The position numbers and the translations under genes were made by a program. From assembly GCA_046297835.1 (NCBI GenBank), contig JBKBHI010000009.1, positions 62,001-126,000 of the forward strand: a stretch of DNA of 64,000 nucleotides. Reading direction: 5' to 3'. The notes under the pieces are model-generated. The model was not told the DNA's origin and did no database searches. It was given only the letters and a program-made list of their open reading frames with translations. Of the stretch, positions 20,498 to 29,050 are shown piece by piece (positions within the stretch are counted from its first letter, which is position 1; each line of letters starts with the position of its first letter). Source of the DNA: CAMAVH01 sp046297835. Lineage in GTDB: Bacteria; Pseudomonadota; Alphaproteobacteria; SMXQ01.

Positions 20498-21175
20498 TTA
20501 ATGGGGCTTCGCGCCGATCGCGACGCGCAAATCGGTGAGGCCGTCGATGCGGCCGAGCAGGCTGTCGCCGGGCTGCAGTCGCGTTTCACCCTTGGGCGTG
20601 CCGGTAAAAATGAGGTCGCCGGGATAGAGCGTCACGTATTTGGAGAGCAGCGCGACTTGATCGAGCGGCGCCCAGGACATTTCCTCAAGGTCGCCGGCCT
20701 GAACGCGGTCGCCGTTGACGTCGAGCGTGATCTCGCCGCGCTGCGGATGGCCGATGTCGGCGGCGCGATGCAGCGTGGCGATGGGAGAGGCCGCTTCGAA
20801 GGTCTTGGCCATGTCCCACGGCTGGCCGGCGTTGCGTGCGCCGCGCTGCAAGTCGCGGCGCGTCAGGTCGAGGCCGACGGCATAGCCGAACACCACATCG
20901 CGCGCCGCCTTGGCGGTGGCGATGTCGCGGCCTTCGCCGCCGATGGCGACGACCAGCTCGATCTCCGGCTCGAACATGGCCGTGCGCGTCGGAAAGGGGA
21001 CGCTCGCGCCGTTGGCGGCCAAGCTGAACGTCGCTTTGGTGAAAACGGCCGGCTCTGGCCGGTTCGCGCCGTAGGTGCCGGTGAAGGCGTAGATCGTGCG
21101 GACGGGAAAGCGCCGGGCGCTGCCGGAGACGGGCAGGCTCGGCGGCAGCATCGGCTCGAACAGGAAATCGGTCAC
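20498..21175 (-). CDS. Fumarylacetoacetate hydrolase (FAH) family protein
   Basis: A 225-residue protein with the FAH-type mixed beta-roll fold. Metal ligands are visible in FEPEIELVVAIGGEGRDI (Glu-x-Glu) together with GYAVGLDLTRRDLQ, and the C-terminal FTGTPKGETRLQPGDSL signature closes the active site. Relatives hydrolyse or decarboxylate acylpyruvates and oxaloacetate. It begins with IYAFTGTYGANRPEP, common in the alphaproteobacterial subgroup. The exact substrate cannot be told from sequence. Confidence 0.9.
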   Translation of the reverse strand: MTDFLFEPMLPPSLPVSGSARRFPVRTIYAFTGTYGANRPEPAVFTKATFSLAANGASVPFPTRTAMFEPEIELVVAIGGEGRDIATAKAARDVVFGYAVGLDLTRRDLQRGARNAGQPWDMAKTFEAASPIATLHRAADIGHPQRGEITLDVNGDRVQAGDLEEMSWAPLDQVALLSKYVTLYPGDLIFTGTPKGETRLQPGDSLLGRIDGLTDLRVAIGAKPH

Positions 21176-21306
21176 GTGACGGTCCCTTGGGGAGGCGGGG
21201 GCGGGAAGCGCGAGCGGCAGATTAATGCGCCGGCCGGGCCGGGGCCAGGGGCGCTTTCTTTTTGCGGGGGCGTCGTGCTACCAAACCGCGACAGCAGGGG
21301 ACAAGC

Positions 21307-21939
21307 ATGATCACGCTCTACGGCTACGAAAACTCGTCCAATTGCCAGAAGGTCGCCTGGGCCTGCGACGAGCTCGACATCCCGTTCGACTACGACCTGA
21401 CCGGCGGCACGCAGCCGCGCAACAGCAAGGATCCGGCCTATCTCAAGGTCAATCCCAACGGCCAGATCCCGACCCTGCGCGACGGCGAGTTCCTGCTGTG
21501 GGAATCGAACAGCATCCTGCGCTACATCGACGAGAAGCACGGCGGCGGCCGGCTGATGCCGAAAACGCCGGAAGGCCGCGCGGTGGCGAACAAATGGATG
21601 GACTGGCAGCTCGCCACGTTGAGCGGCCCGATGGGCGAGCTGTTCATGACGACGTTGCGCACCCGGCCGGAAGAGCGCGACGTCGCCGCCATCGCCGCCG
21701 CGGGCGATCGCGCCGCCGCCATGTGGAAACGCGTCGAGGCCGGCTTCGGCCCCGGCCCCTATCTCGCCGGCGAGTTTTCGCTCGGCGACATCCCGCTCGG
21801 CATCATGGCGAACCGCTGGTACGCCATCCCGGTCGCCAAGCCGAGCTTGCCGAACGTCGAAGCCTGGTTCGAGCGGCTCAAATCGCGCCCCGCGTTCGTC
21901 AAACGCGTGATGAGCATCCCGCAGCCGGGGCCGAAATGA
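21307..21939 (+). CDS. Glutathione S-transferase family protein
   Basis: A 210-residue cytosolic GST. The thioredoxin-fold half has MITLYGYENSSNCQKVAWACDEL (active-site Ser region), VNPNGQIPTL (cis-Pro) and WESNSILRYIDEKHGG (glutathione Glu-Ser). The helical half has PYLAGEFSLGDIPLGIMANRW (N-capping motif). I use ATG 21307 because AGGGGA lies eight bases before it; an upstream in-frame start at 21262 has no ribosome site. It is divergent from the FAH gene, which has no known link beyond maleylacetoacetate-type catabolism. Confidence 0.93.
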   Translation: MITLYGYENSSNCQKVAWACDELDIPFDYDLTGGTQPRNSKDPAYLKVNPNGQIPTLRDGEFLLWESNSILRYIDEKHGGGRLMPKTPEGRAVANKWMDWQLATLSGPMGELFMTTLRTRPEERDVAAIAAAGDRAAAMWKRVEAGFGPGPYLAGEFSLGDIPLGIMANRWYAIPVAKPSLPNVEAWFERLKSRPAFVKRVMSIPQPGPK

Positions 21940-22043
21940 CGCGGTCTTCGCATTAAGAGGCGTTCGCGCACCCTCCTCTTTTGAGATGGCGCGGCGCGGC
22001 GCAAAGCGTTTGTCCTGGCGCGCGAATGCCGCGATAAAGCGCC

Positions 22044-22979
22044 ATGAACCGGAGGGCAACAGAATCGCGGCGCGGCATCGCGTGCCGTTGGCGGGGCGCG
22101 GCGCTCGCGACGGCGCTCGCGTTTCTCGGCGGCGCGGCCGCCGAGGCGCAACTGCTCAAGCCCAACCTCTATCCCGCGCCGCGCGAAAGCCTGCGGCTGT
22201 TCGAAATGCTGCGCCCGCTGGACGCGCCGGAGACGCTGCATAGCTGGAGCCTGAGCGCCGGCTATCAGATGTCGGACCTGGATTCGAAAACGCCCGGCCA
22301 ACGCGACCGCCGCACGCTCCATACCGGATTGGCCAGCTTGAACGCGCGCGTCGGCGCGCGCGGCTTCGCCGGCCTCGATCTTTCCTATTCGGGCCAGGAT
22401 ATCGATCTGCTCAACCGCGCCATGCCGATCCGGGCGAACGTCGAGGAGAGAGGCCTGCGGTTGAACGGCGGCGCGATGGTGCTGCCCTATCTCGCCGTCG
22501 GCGCGACCGTGGGGCGCAGTTCGCTGAACGGCACCTATCACTTCGGCGTCTCGCCCGAGGATCCGTCGTCCGGCGAGATCATGAGCTACGGCGGATTCGC
22601 CGCGCTGCTCTATCCGGCCGGCGATTGGAAATTCTCGCTGACCGGGGCCTACAGCTACGATGAAGGGCGTCAGTCGTTCGCCGACGGCGTGCCGCGCGAG
22701 CAGAGATCCCATCTGCACGTCGCCACCACCGTTTTCACCGCGCTTTATAGCTTCGCGCCTCGGCTCGACGGCGTGGCGAGCTTGGCCTGGCATCACATGA
22801 TCGACGAACGGACCGTCATTCCGGGGCGCGTCAGCGACGAAGATTGGCTCCGTCCGACTCTGGGGCTGGTTTGGCGCGCTAGCGAGCGCACGAGCTTGCT
22901 GCTCTTCGCCAGCAGCTACGCGCTCAACGAGGCTTACGATTACGCCGGCCTCTCGGCCGGACTGAACTACAAGTTCTGA
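22044..22979 (+). CDS. Predicted outer-membrane beta-barrel protein
   Basis: A 311-residue exported protein. A signal peptide (RRGIACRWRGAALATALAFLGGAAAEA|Q) is followed by ~8-10 amphipathic strands such as TLHSWSLSAGYQMSDL, GFAGLDLSYSGQD, WKFSLTGAYSYDEG and RTSLLLFASSYALN. It ends in SAGLNYKF with terminal Phe. No specific family is recognised; barrel size suggests a small porin-like or autotransporter-barrel-like protein. Hairpins follow the stop codon. Confidence 0.75.
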   Translation: MNRRATESRRGIACRWRGAALATALAFLGGAAAEAQLLKPNLYPAPRESLRLFEMLRPLDAPETLHSWSLSAGYQMSDLDSKTPGQRDRRTLHTGLASLNARVGARGFAGLDLSYSGQDIDLLNRAMPIRANVEERGLRLNGGAMVLPYLAVGATVGRSSLNGTYHFGVSPEDPSSGEIMSYGGFAALLYPAGDWKFSLTGAYSYDEGRQSFADGVPREQRSHLHVATTVFTALYSFAPRLDGVASLAWHHMIDERTVIPGRVSDEDWLRPTLGLVWRASERTSLLLFASSYALNEAYDYAGLSAGLNYKF

Positions 22980-23005
22980 GGCCCGCAAAACTAGCCGGAA
23001 ATGAA

Positions 23006-23040
23006 GAACGCCCGGCGGGAGGGGGATCCGCCGGGCGTTC
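23006..23040. terminator. Strong hairpin, probable bidirectional terminator
   Basis: A perfect 13-bp GC-rich inverted repeat (23006-23018 and 23028-23040) with a nine-base loop, 26 bases after the barrel-protein stop. There is no clear T-run on either side, so it may act as a pause or mRNA-stabilising hairpin instead. The convergent lolA gene ends 218 bases to the right. Confidence 0.55.
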
Positions 23041-23042
23041 GG

Positions 23043-23101
23043 GGCTCCTAGGAGCCGGCGGAAGCGTCAGGGGAAACGCTTCCGGGCAAGGCGAAACGCC
23101 T
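23043..23101. repeat. Three consecutive small hairpins
   Basis: Directly after the 13-bp hairpin come three further inverted repeats. The first is a 14-base palindrome (23043-23056). The second is a 9-bp stem with an 8-base loop (23059-23067 with 23076-23084). The third is a 5-bp stem (23089-23093 with 23097-23101) with an AAA loop. They fill the space between convergent genes. They could be a terminator complex or part of an untranslated RNA. Confidence 0.5.
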
Positions 23102-23257
23102 CGCGTTGAGTCTTAGATAAGACGTCGATTCGGCCAATCAAGGTTTTGCCGCGAAACCCGCAGTTTTGTAACAACCCATTGAACAGACGAGGATTTTCGC
23201 ACACCTCACGGGCTGCTCCGCAATTCGTGAACGGGCCCAAGGCTTGTCGAAATCAGA

Positions 23258-23938
23258 TCAATTTTCGCGCCAGTCTTTGGGACGCTCCCAACCGAACAGT
23301 TTGGGGTCCACCGGCACGCCGAATTGCGGGTCCATCAAGCTGATCCGCGTGGTCTGGCCCTGGCTGTCCATCACGCTCCATTGGCGCAATTGCAGCGGCG
23401 CATCGCTGAAGACCAGGGTGAGCTGGCCGGCCTCGCGCTCGTCGCTCTGCGCCAGGGTGACGCGGATGACGCCCTTGTCCTTCTCGAAGGCGGTGACGGT
23501 GACGTCGCCCGACAGCTTGATTTGCTCGCGCACCAGAAAGCCGGCGAGGGTCGAATCGAGCGGAATGTGGCTCGTCTGTTTCAGCGCCTTCTCGACATAG
23601 ACGAGAAAGCTGCCGCTGGTGACGATGAGATGGGGCGACGGCGGCGCGTATTCGATGCGCATGTTGCCCGGCCGGCGGATGGCGACCGTGCCCTGCGCCG
23701 TCGCGCCGTTCTGCGCCACCTGCATGAAATCCGATTGCAGCGTGCGGATGCCGTTCAGATAAGCCTCGACGCGGGCGAGATCGGCCTTTTGCGCATCGTT
23801 CAGCTGCGCCGGCACGGCCCGCGCGGCGAACGCCGGGCCAATCGCGAAGGGCTGCGGCAGGGTCATCAGGGCCGCGCCCGCCAGAAGGGCGGCAAGCAGC
23901 GCGCGGCGGGAGAGTTTCGGAGAAAGCATTGCGGTCAT
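23258..23938 (-). CDS. lolA: Outer-membrane lipoprotein carrier protein LolA
   Basis: A 226-residue periplasmic chaperone that ferries lipoproteins from LolCDE to the outer membrane. A signal peptide (SRRALLAALLAGAALMTLPQPFAIGPAFA) is followed by LARVEAYLNGIRTLQSDFMQV, GTVAIRRPGNMRIEYAPPSPHLIVTSG and DSQGQTTRISLMDPQFGVPVDPKLF, the LolA beta-baklava core. I use MTAMLSPKLSRRALL at 23938; the upstream ATG at 24109 would add ~57 residues unrelated to a signal peptide. It follows ftsK, the usual alphaproteobacterial order. Confidence 0.93.
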   Translation of the reverse strand: MTAMLSPKLSRRALLAALLAGAALMTLPQPFAIGPAFAARAVPAQLNDAQKADLARVEAYLNGIRTLQSDFMQVAQNGATAQGTVAIRRPGNMRIEYAPPSPHLIVTSGSFLVYVEKALKQTSHIPLDSTLAGFLVREQIKLSGDVTVTAFEKDKGVIRVTLAQSDEREAGQLTLVFSDAPLQLRQWSVMDSQGQTTRISLMDPQFGVPVDPKLFGWERPKDWREN

Positions 23939-24038
23939 GACGGCCGATTTAACCTGAAAACATGGCGGAAATAAGCGCGTCGGGCGCGGCGCTAGGAATA
24001 AACGCCGAAAGCTGGAGAGCGTTCCTTGTCTCGCTCCG

Positions 24039-26507
24039 TCAGGAGCGCTCCTCGATATTTCGCGCCAGCACCTCGCGCTTGCCGACATGGTTGGCCTGGC
24101 TAACGACACCTTCGGCTTCCATGCGCTCGATGATGCGGGCGGCGCGGTTGTAGCCGATCTGCAGGTGGCGCTGCACGAAGCTGGTGGAGGCTTTGCGCTC
24201 GCGGCAGACCAGCGCGACGGCTTGGTCGTAAAGATCGTCGCCCGAGCCTTCGCCGCCGCCCATGCCGGGCAGGCTGCCGCCCTCGTCGTCCTCGGTCACG
24301 GCTTCGAGATAATCGGGCATGCCCTGGTCCTTGAGGGCGCGGATGACTTTGTTGACCTCGTCGTCGGACACGAACGGGCCGTGGACGCGCGAGATGCGGC
24401 CGCCGCCAGCCATGTAGAGCATGTCGCCCTGGCCGAGCAATTGCTCGGCGCCCGATTCGCCGAGGATGGTGCGGCTGTCGATCTTCGAAGTGACCTGGAA
24501 GCTGCAGCGCGTCGGGAAGTTCGCCTTGATCGTGCCGGTGATGACGTCGACCGACGGGCGCTGCGTCGCCATCATCAAATGGATGCCGGCGGCGCGCGCC
24601 ATCTGGCTCAGGCGCTGCACGGAGGCTTCGACATCCTTGCCGGCGACGAGCATCAAGTCGGCCATCTCGTCGACGACGACGACGATATAGGGCAGCGGCT
24701 TGAAGTCGAGCGGCTGCTCCTCGAAGATCGGCTTGCCGGTCTCCTTCTCGAAGCCGGTCTGCACCGTGCGCATCAGGTTCTCGCCGCGCTTCTGCGCTTC
24801 GGCGAGGCGCTGGTTGTAGCCGGCGATGTTGCGCACGCCGAGCTGCGACATGGCGCGGTAGCGGTTCTCCATTTCCTTCACCGTCCAGCGCAAGGCGACG
24901 ACGGCCTTGCCCGGCTCGGTGACGACGGGGGCGAGCAGATGCGGAATGCCGTCATAGACCGACAATTCCAGCATCTTCGGATCGATCATGATGAAGCGGC
25001 ACTCCTCCGGCGGCAGCCGGTAGAGCAGCGACAGGATCATGGTGTTGATCGCCACCGACTTGCCCGAGCCGGTGGTGCCGGCGATCAGCAGGTGGGGCAT
25101 GCGGTCGAGCGCGGCCATCACCGGCGCGCCGCCGATGTCCTTGCCGAGCACCAGGGTGAGCTTCGAGGCGGTGCTTTCGTATTCGGCGGTCGAGAGCAGT
25201 TCGCGCAAGTAAACCGTCTCGCGCACGGCGTTGGGCAGTTCGATGCCGATGACGTTGCGGCCCGGCACCACGGCGATGCGCGCCGAGACCGCGCTCATCG
25301 AGCGGGCGATGTCGTCGGCCAGGCCGATGACGCGCGAGGCCTTGATGCCGGGGGCCGGCTCGAGCTCGTAGAGCGTGACGACCGGGCCGGGGCGGACCTT
25401 GAGGATCTCGCCCTTCACGCCGAAATCCTCGAGCACGGATTTCAGCAGCTTGGCGTTCTGTTCCAGCGAATCCTTGTTGACCGAGGGATCGACCTTGCTC
25501 TCGGGCGGCATCTTCAACAGGTCGAGCGGCGGCAATTGATATTCGCCCTCGGCGACGAGATCGAGCGTCGCCTGGCGCGTCGTCGCGCGCTTGCTCGGCG
25601 CGGCCTTCTTGACGGGGGCTTCGATCAGCGGCTCCTCGCGCGCCGCGCGCGCGGCGGGCTTTCTCGCCGGCCGCTCGTCGATCTGGGGATCGTCGTCGCG
25701 CTCGTCGGGATCGGGCAGGGCGATCAGCGGCGCTTCGTCGGGATCGTCGTCGGGCAGGTCGCCGGCGAAGCGCGGCTCGACGCGGGGGCGCTTGGTGAAG
25801 CGGCGCTTGGCCTTGGCGAGGAGGTCGCCGCCGGCGCGCGCCGCGATGGTCGCGCCCTCGATGCCGCCGCGCGCGCCCGCGCCCATCGCCCAGGCCGCGC
25901 CGCCGCCGGCCTTGCGCCATTCGGCGAAGGAGAAGCCGAGCGCGCCGATCAGCGCGACGAGGCCGAGCACGCTGGCGATGACGGCCAGCAACATGGCGCC
26001 GATGTCGGCGAGGCCGATCAGGCCGGCGAGGGCGTAGAGCCGGGCGAAGATCGACGCCCCGACCCAGCCGCCGAGCAGCCAGCCGCTCCCGCTGGCGGCG
26101 ATCTCGCGCCGCTCGAATCCGTCGAACGCCGCCGCGATCAGCAAGATGGCGGCGATCAGCAGAATGACGCGCAGCCAGAGCGGCGCGAGGCCGCGTTTGG
26201 CGACGACGCGCCAGCCCCAGGCGACGAAAGCGAGCGCGATGATCGCGCCGGCGACGCCGAAGCTTTGCAGCAGAAAGTCGGCGCTCCACGCGCCCATCGG
26301 GCCGAGCCAGTTGTTCACCGCCGCGCCGGTGGCGGCGACGTTGCCCGAGGGATCCTTCGGATCGTGGCTGAACAGGGCGAGCAAGAGCGCCGCGCCGATG
26401 AGCAGCAAAAGGATGCCGAGGCCCTCGGTCAGGCGGCGGCGCAGAAAAGCGCTCGCTTCGGGCGGCAGGAAGGGGGACTTGCCCGTATCGGCGGAGGTGC
26501 GTGCCAT
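24039..26507 (-). CDS. ftsK: DNA translocase FtsK
   Basis: An 822-residue septal DNA pump. Four or five N-terminal membrane segments (residues ~25-200) are followed by a charged linker and the motor. Walker A is LLIAGTTGSGKSVAIN, Walker B is YIVVVVDEMADLMLV, and MMATQRPSVDVITGTIKANFPTRCSFQV is also present. The C-terminal gamma winged helix (DQAVALVCRERKASTSFVQRHLQIGYNRAARIIERME) reads KOPS-type sites and activates XerCD at dif. The linker is short compared with E. coli. It lies between dapC and lolA. Confidence 0.97.
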   Translation of the reverse strand: MARTSADTGKSPFLPPEASAFLRRRLTEGLGILLLLIGAALLLALFSHDPKDPSGNVAATGAAVNNWLGPMGAWSADFLLQSFGVAGAIIALAFVAWGWRVVAKRGLAPLWLRVILLIAAILLIAAAFDGFERREIAASGSGWLLGGWVGASIFARLYALAGLIGLADIGAMLLAVIASVLGLVALIGALGFSFAEWRKAGGGAAWAMGAGARGGIEGATIAARAGGDLLAKAKRRFTKRPRVEPRFAGDLPDDDPDEAPLIALPDPDERDDDPQIDERPARKPAARAAREEPLIEAPVKKAAPSKRATTRQATLDLVAEGEYQLPPLDLLKMPPESKVDPSVNKDSLEQNAKLLKSVLEDFGVKGEILKVRPGPVVTLYELEPAPGIKASRVIGLADDIARSMSAVSARIAVVPGRNVIGIELPNAVRETVYLRELLSTAEYESTASKLTLVLGKDIGGAPVMAALDRMPHLLIAGTTGSGKSVAINTMILSLLYRLPPEECRFIMIDPKMLELSVYDGIPHLLAPVVTEPGKAVVALRWTVKEMENRYRAMSQLGVRNIAGYNQRLAEAQKRGENLMRTVQTGFEKETGKPIFEEQPLDFKPLPYIVVVVDEMADLMLVAGKDVEASVQRLSQMARAAGIHLMMATQRPSVDVITGTIKANFPTRCSFQVTSKIDSRTILGESGAEQLLGQGDMLYMAGGGRISRVHGPFVSDDEVNKVIRALKDQGMPDYLEAVTEDDEGGSLPGMGGGEGSGDDLYDQAVALVCRERKASTSFVQRHLQIGYNRAARIIERMEAEGVVSQANHVGKREVLARNIEERS

Positions 26508-26575
26508 GGCGTCCTTATTCTACGGCAAGACGACTCGCGCAACCATGTTTGCGATAAAGCCGGGCGCGACGCTCG

Positions 26576-27814
26576 TTAGCGGCCCTCGCCGCCCAGCGCG
26601 GCGGCAAAGCGCGGCAGGACCTCGGCGAGCAGCGCCTCGTCATGGACCAGAGCGACGCGCAGGTAGTCCGCGCCCGGAGCGGTGTCGCTCTCGGGGCAGA
26701 GGAACGCGCCGGGCAGGGTGCGGATGGCGGCGCGCCGCCACAGTTGCTCGGCCGCAGACTCGCCAGCCGTTTCTTGCCCGTTGGCGAGTCCGGCTTTGGC
26801 CATATCCAGCCACAAAAAGAATCCGCCGGCGGGCCGCACGGCTCCGAAGCGCGGCCCGAGCGCCGCCTGGGCGAGATCGAATTTGGCGCGGTAGCGCCGC
26901 CGGTTGTCCTCGACATGGGTCTCGTCGCGCCACAATTCGGTCGCGGCGGCGATGATCGGCAAGGGTGTGGCGCTAGAGGCGAAGTCGCGCAGCTTGGCGA
27001 AGGCGGCGATCAGGCGCGCGCCGCCGGCGACGAACCCGGAGCGCAGGCCCGGGCTGCTCGAGCGCTTGGACAGGGAATTGAACACGACGAGATGCTCGAG
27101 CGCGCGGGGCGCGTCCGATCCGAGCGCGGCGCAGGCTTCGAGCGCGCCGATGGGCCGTTCCGAATCGTAGATTTCCGAATAGCATTCGTCGACCGCGAGG
27201 ATCGCATCGTGCGCGACGCATTGGCGCAGCAGGGCCGTCAGATAGTCTTTCGGCGCGAGCGCGCCTTGCGGATTGGCCGGGGCGCAGAGATAGACCAGCC
27301 GCACGCGCGCCCAGACCTCATCGGGCAAGGCGAGATAGTCGGGCAGGAAGCCGCTGGCGGCCGTCGCCGGCACGAACAGCGGATCGGCGCCGGCCATTTG
27401 CGCCGCGCCGACATAGACGTGATAAAGCGGGTTCGGCACCAGCACGAGCGGCGTTTCGCCGCTCTCGCGCCGGACTGCGATGCTGGCGAACATATAAATC
27501 GCCTCGCGCGTGCCGGCGGCCGGCAGGATGTTTTCCTCGGCGGCGATGAAGCCTTGCGGCAGGGCGAAGCGGCGCGTCAGCCAGGCTTCGATGGCGCGGC
27601 GAAATTCCGGCGTGCCGCGCAGCAGGGGATATTTGCCCCAGCCCGCGGCGCTTTTGGCGAGAACCTCGGCGACGAAAGCCGGCGGCTGGTGCTGCGGCTC
27701 GCCGATCGACATGACGGTCGGCGGGACATTCGCGGCCGGCGCGACCGGATCGAGCAAGGCGCGCAGCCGCGCGAAGGGATAGCCGGGCAGATTGTCGAGG
27801 CGGGGGTTGAGCAT
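26576..27814 (-). CDS. dapC: N-succinyldiaminopimelate aminotransferase-like class I/II aminotransferase
   Basis: A 412-residue fold-type I PLP enzyme. The N-terminus (MLNPRLDNLPGYPFARLRALLD) and ISIGEPQH-like MSIGEPQHQPP are typical of proteobacterial DapC, which makes succinyl-diaminopimelate for lysine and peptidoglycan. PLP contacts include the PANPQGALAPKDYL loop, DECYSEIYD and the Schiff-base Lys in SLSKRSSSPGLRSGF. The C-terminal substrate Arg lies in DYLRVALVHDE. Position before ftsK is conserved among relatives. Annotation as DapC is by family resemblance. Confidence 0.88.
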   Translation of the reverse strand: MLNPRLDNLPGYPFARLRALLDPVAPAANVPPTVMSIGEPQHQPPAFVAEVLAKSAAGWGKYPLLRGTPEFRRAIEAWLTRRFALPQGFIAAEENILPAAGTREAIYMFASIAVRRESGETPLVLVPNPLYHVYVGAAQMAGADPLFVPATAASGFLPDYLALPDEVWARVRLVYLCAPANPQGALAPKDYLTALLRQCVAHDAILAVDECYSEIYDSERPIGALEACAALGSDAPRALEHLVVFNSLSKRSSSPGLRSGFVAGGARLIAAFAKLRDFASSATPLPIIAAATELWRDETHVEDNRRRYRAKFDLAQAALGPRFGAVRPAGGFFLWLDMAKAGLANGQETAGESAAEQLWRRAAIRTLPGAFLCPESDTAPGADYLRVALVHDEALLAEVLPRFAAALGGEGR

Positions 27815-28018
27815 GGCGCGGCCAATCCGCCAAAGAGGGGTAAACCCATTATAAACAATGATTTATCGAGAATACAACAGGCCCGGGAAAAGCCGGAGAC
27901 TTCACGGAACTGTCACGTAACGTCCGTAATAGACATCCAGCGCCGGTCATCGGCCGGCGGCGCGCATCGACCGGATTGGTCCGCGCGCACGCATTCGCCC
28001 CAGCAGAAAGGGACCGCT

Positions 28019-29050
28019 ATGGTTGCCGCCAAATTCGCTCGCTCTCTCGCCGCCTGCGCGGCCTTCGGCGCGCTGCTCGCCGCCGCCCTGCCCGGCGCCG
28101 CGCTCCGGGCCCAGGATGTCGCCGGCCCGCTCGTGCTCTACACCAACGATTTCGAGAAGATCATCGGCCCGCGCTTCAAGGCGGATACCGGTCGCGACAT
28201 CGAAGTGATCCAGATGAGCGGCGGCGAGCTGCTCGCCCGCATCGCCGCCGAGCGCGCCAACCCGCGCTGGGACCTGGTCATCTTCAACGGCTCCAACGCG
28301 CTGCACTCGCTCGACCAGGAGGGCCAGCTCCTGCGCGGCTACCAGCCGAAGGGCGTCGCCGCGCTGACGCCGACGGCCAAGGCTTTGGCGCCGGCCAACG
28401 CTTCATGGCAACCGATCGGCCTTTCGGCGTCCTGCGTCGTGGTCTATCGCAGCGACTTGGTCAAGCAGCCGCCGGCGGGCTTCGCCGAGCTCGCCGAACC
28501 GCGTTTCCGCGGCAAGCTCGGGATGGCCGATCCGGCCGTCGCCGCGCCGGCCTATCCCTGCGTCGCGCAGTTCTTCCACGCGATGGGCGATCAGAAGGCG
28601 AAGGCCTATTTCCAGAGCCTGTTCAAGAACGACATGCGCATCTTCCGCACCAACGCGCCGACCGGCCGCGCCTTGCAGTCGGGCGAGATCGAGATGGCGC
28701 TGCTGACCTCGCAGATCGGCTATTCGCTCAAGGCCAGCGGCGCGCCGGTCGAAATCCTGTGGCCGGCGGAGGGCGCTCCGGCGTCGCTGCGCGGCGCGGG
28801 CATCCAGGCCGCCACCAAGCGGCCCGAAGGCGCGCGCGCCTTCATCGACTGGCTGCTCGTTCCCGCCACCCAGCAGCATCTCGCCGATCAGGGCGGCCCC
28901 GATGGGCTGTTCGAGGCGACCGTGGCCGGCGTGAAGCGCCGCGCCGACGGCCCGCCGGAGGGCATGAAATATAACGTCGCGCCGGCCGATTTCGCGGCCG
29001 CGAACGAAGAGGCGATCAAGACCTGGTTCGCCGACCAAGCCGTGAAGTGA
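28019..29050 (+). CDS. ABC importer periplasmic substrate-binding protein (FbpA/ThiB-like)
   Basis: A 343-residue binding protein with a Sec signal (MVAAKFARSLAACAAFGALLAAALPGAALRA|QD). Its type II periplasmic fold opens with LVLYTNDFEKIIGPRFKADTGRDIEVIQMSGGELLARI, like iron(III)/thiamine/phosphonate-type binders. The canonical adjacent FbpA tyrosine pair is not evident, so ferric iron is not assured. It is the first gene of four, each overlapping the next by four bases. The spacer upstream (27815-28018) shows no TPP riboswitch and no clear Fur box. Confidence 0.87.
   Translation: MVAAKFARSLAACAAFGALLAAALPGAALRAQDVAGPLVLYTNDFEKIIGPRFKADTGRDIEVIQMSGGELLARIAAERANPRWDLVIFNGSNALHSLDQEGQLLRGYQPKGVAALTPTAKALAPANASWQPIGLSASCVVVYRSDLVKQPPAGFAELAEPRFRGKLGMADPAVAAPAYPCVAQFFHAMGDQKAKAYFQSLFKNDMRIFRTNAPTGRALQSGEIEMALLTSQIGYSLKASGAPVEILWPAEGAPASLRGAGIQAATKRPEGARAFIDWLLVPATQQHLADQGGPDGLFEATVAGVKRRADGPPEGMKYNVAPADFAAANEEAIKTWFADQAVK

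Noticed and set aside
24087..26579. 830-codon open frame on the plus strand opposite ftsK
   Set aside because: It mirrors ftsK codon by codon and shows no domain; ftsK has every expected motif.
27815..28018. TPP riboswitch before the ABC-Nudix operon
   Set aside because: No CTGAGA or ACCTGATC-type THI-box elements are present in the spacer.
28019..29050. Assignment as ferric-iron binding protein FbpA
   Set aside because: The overall fold fits, but I could not see the paired C-terminal tyrosines that bind Fe3+, and the Nudix partner points elsewhere; substrate left open.
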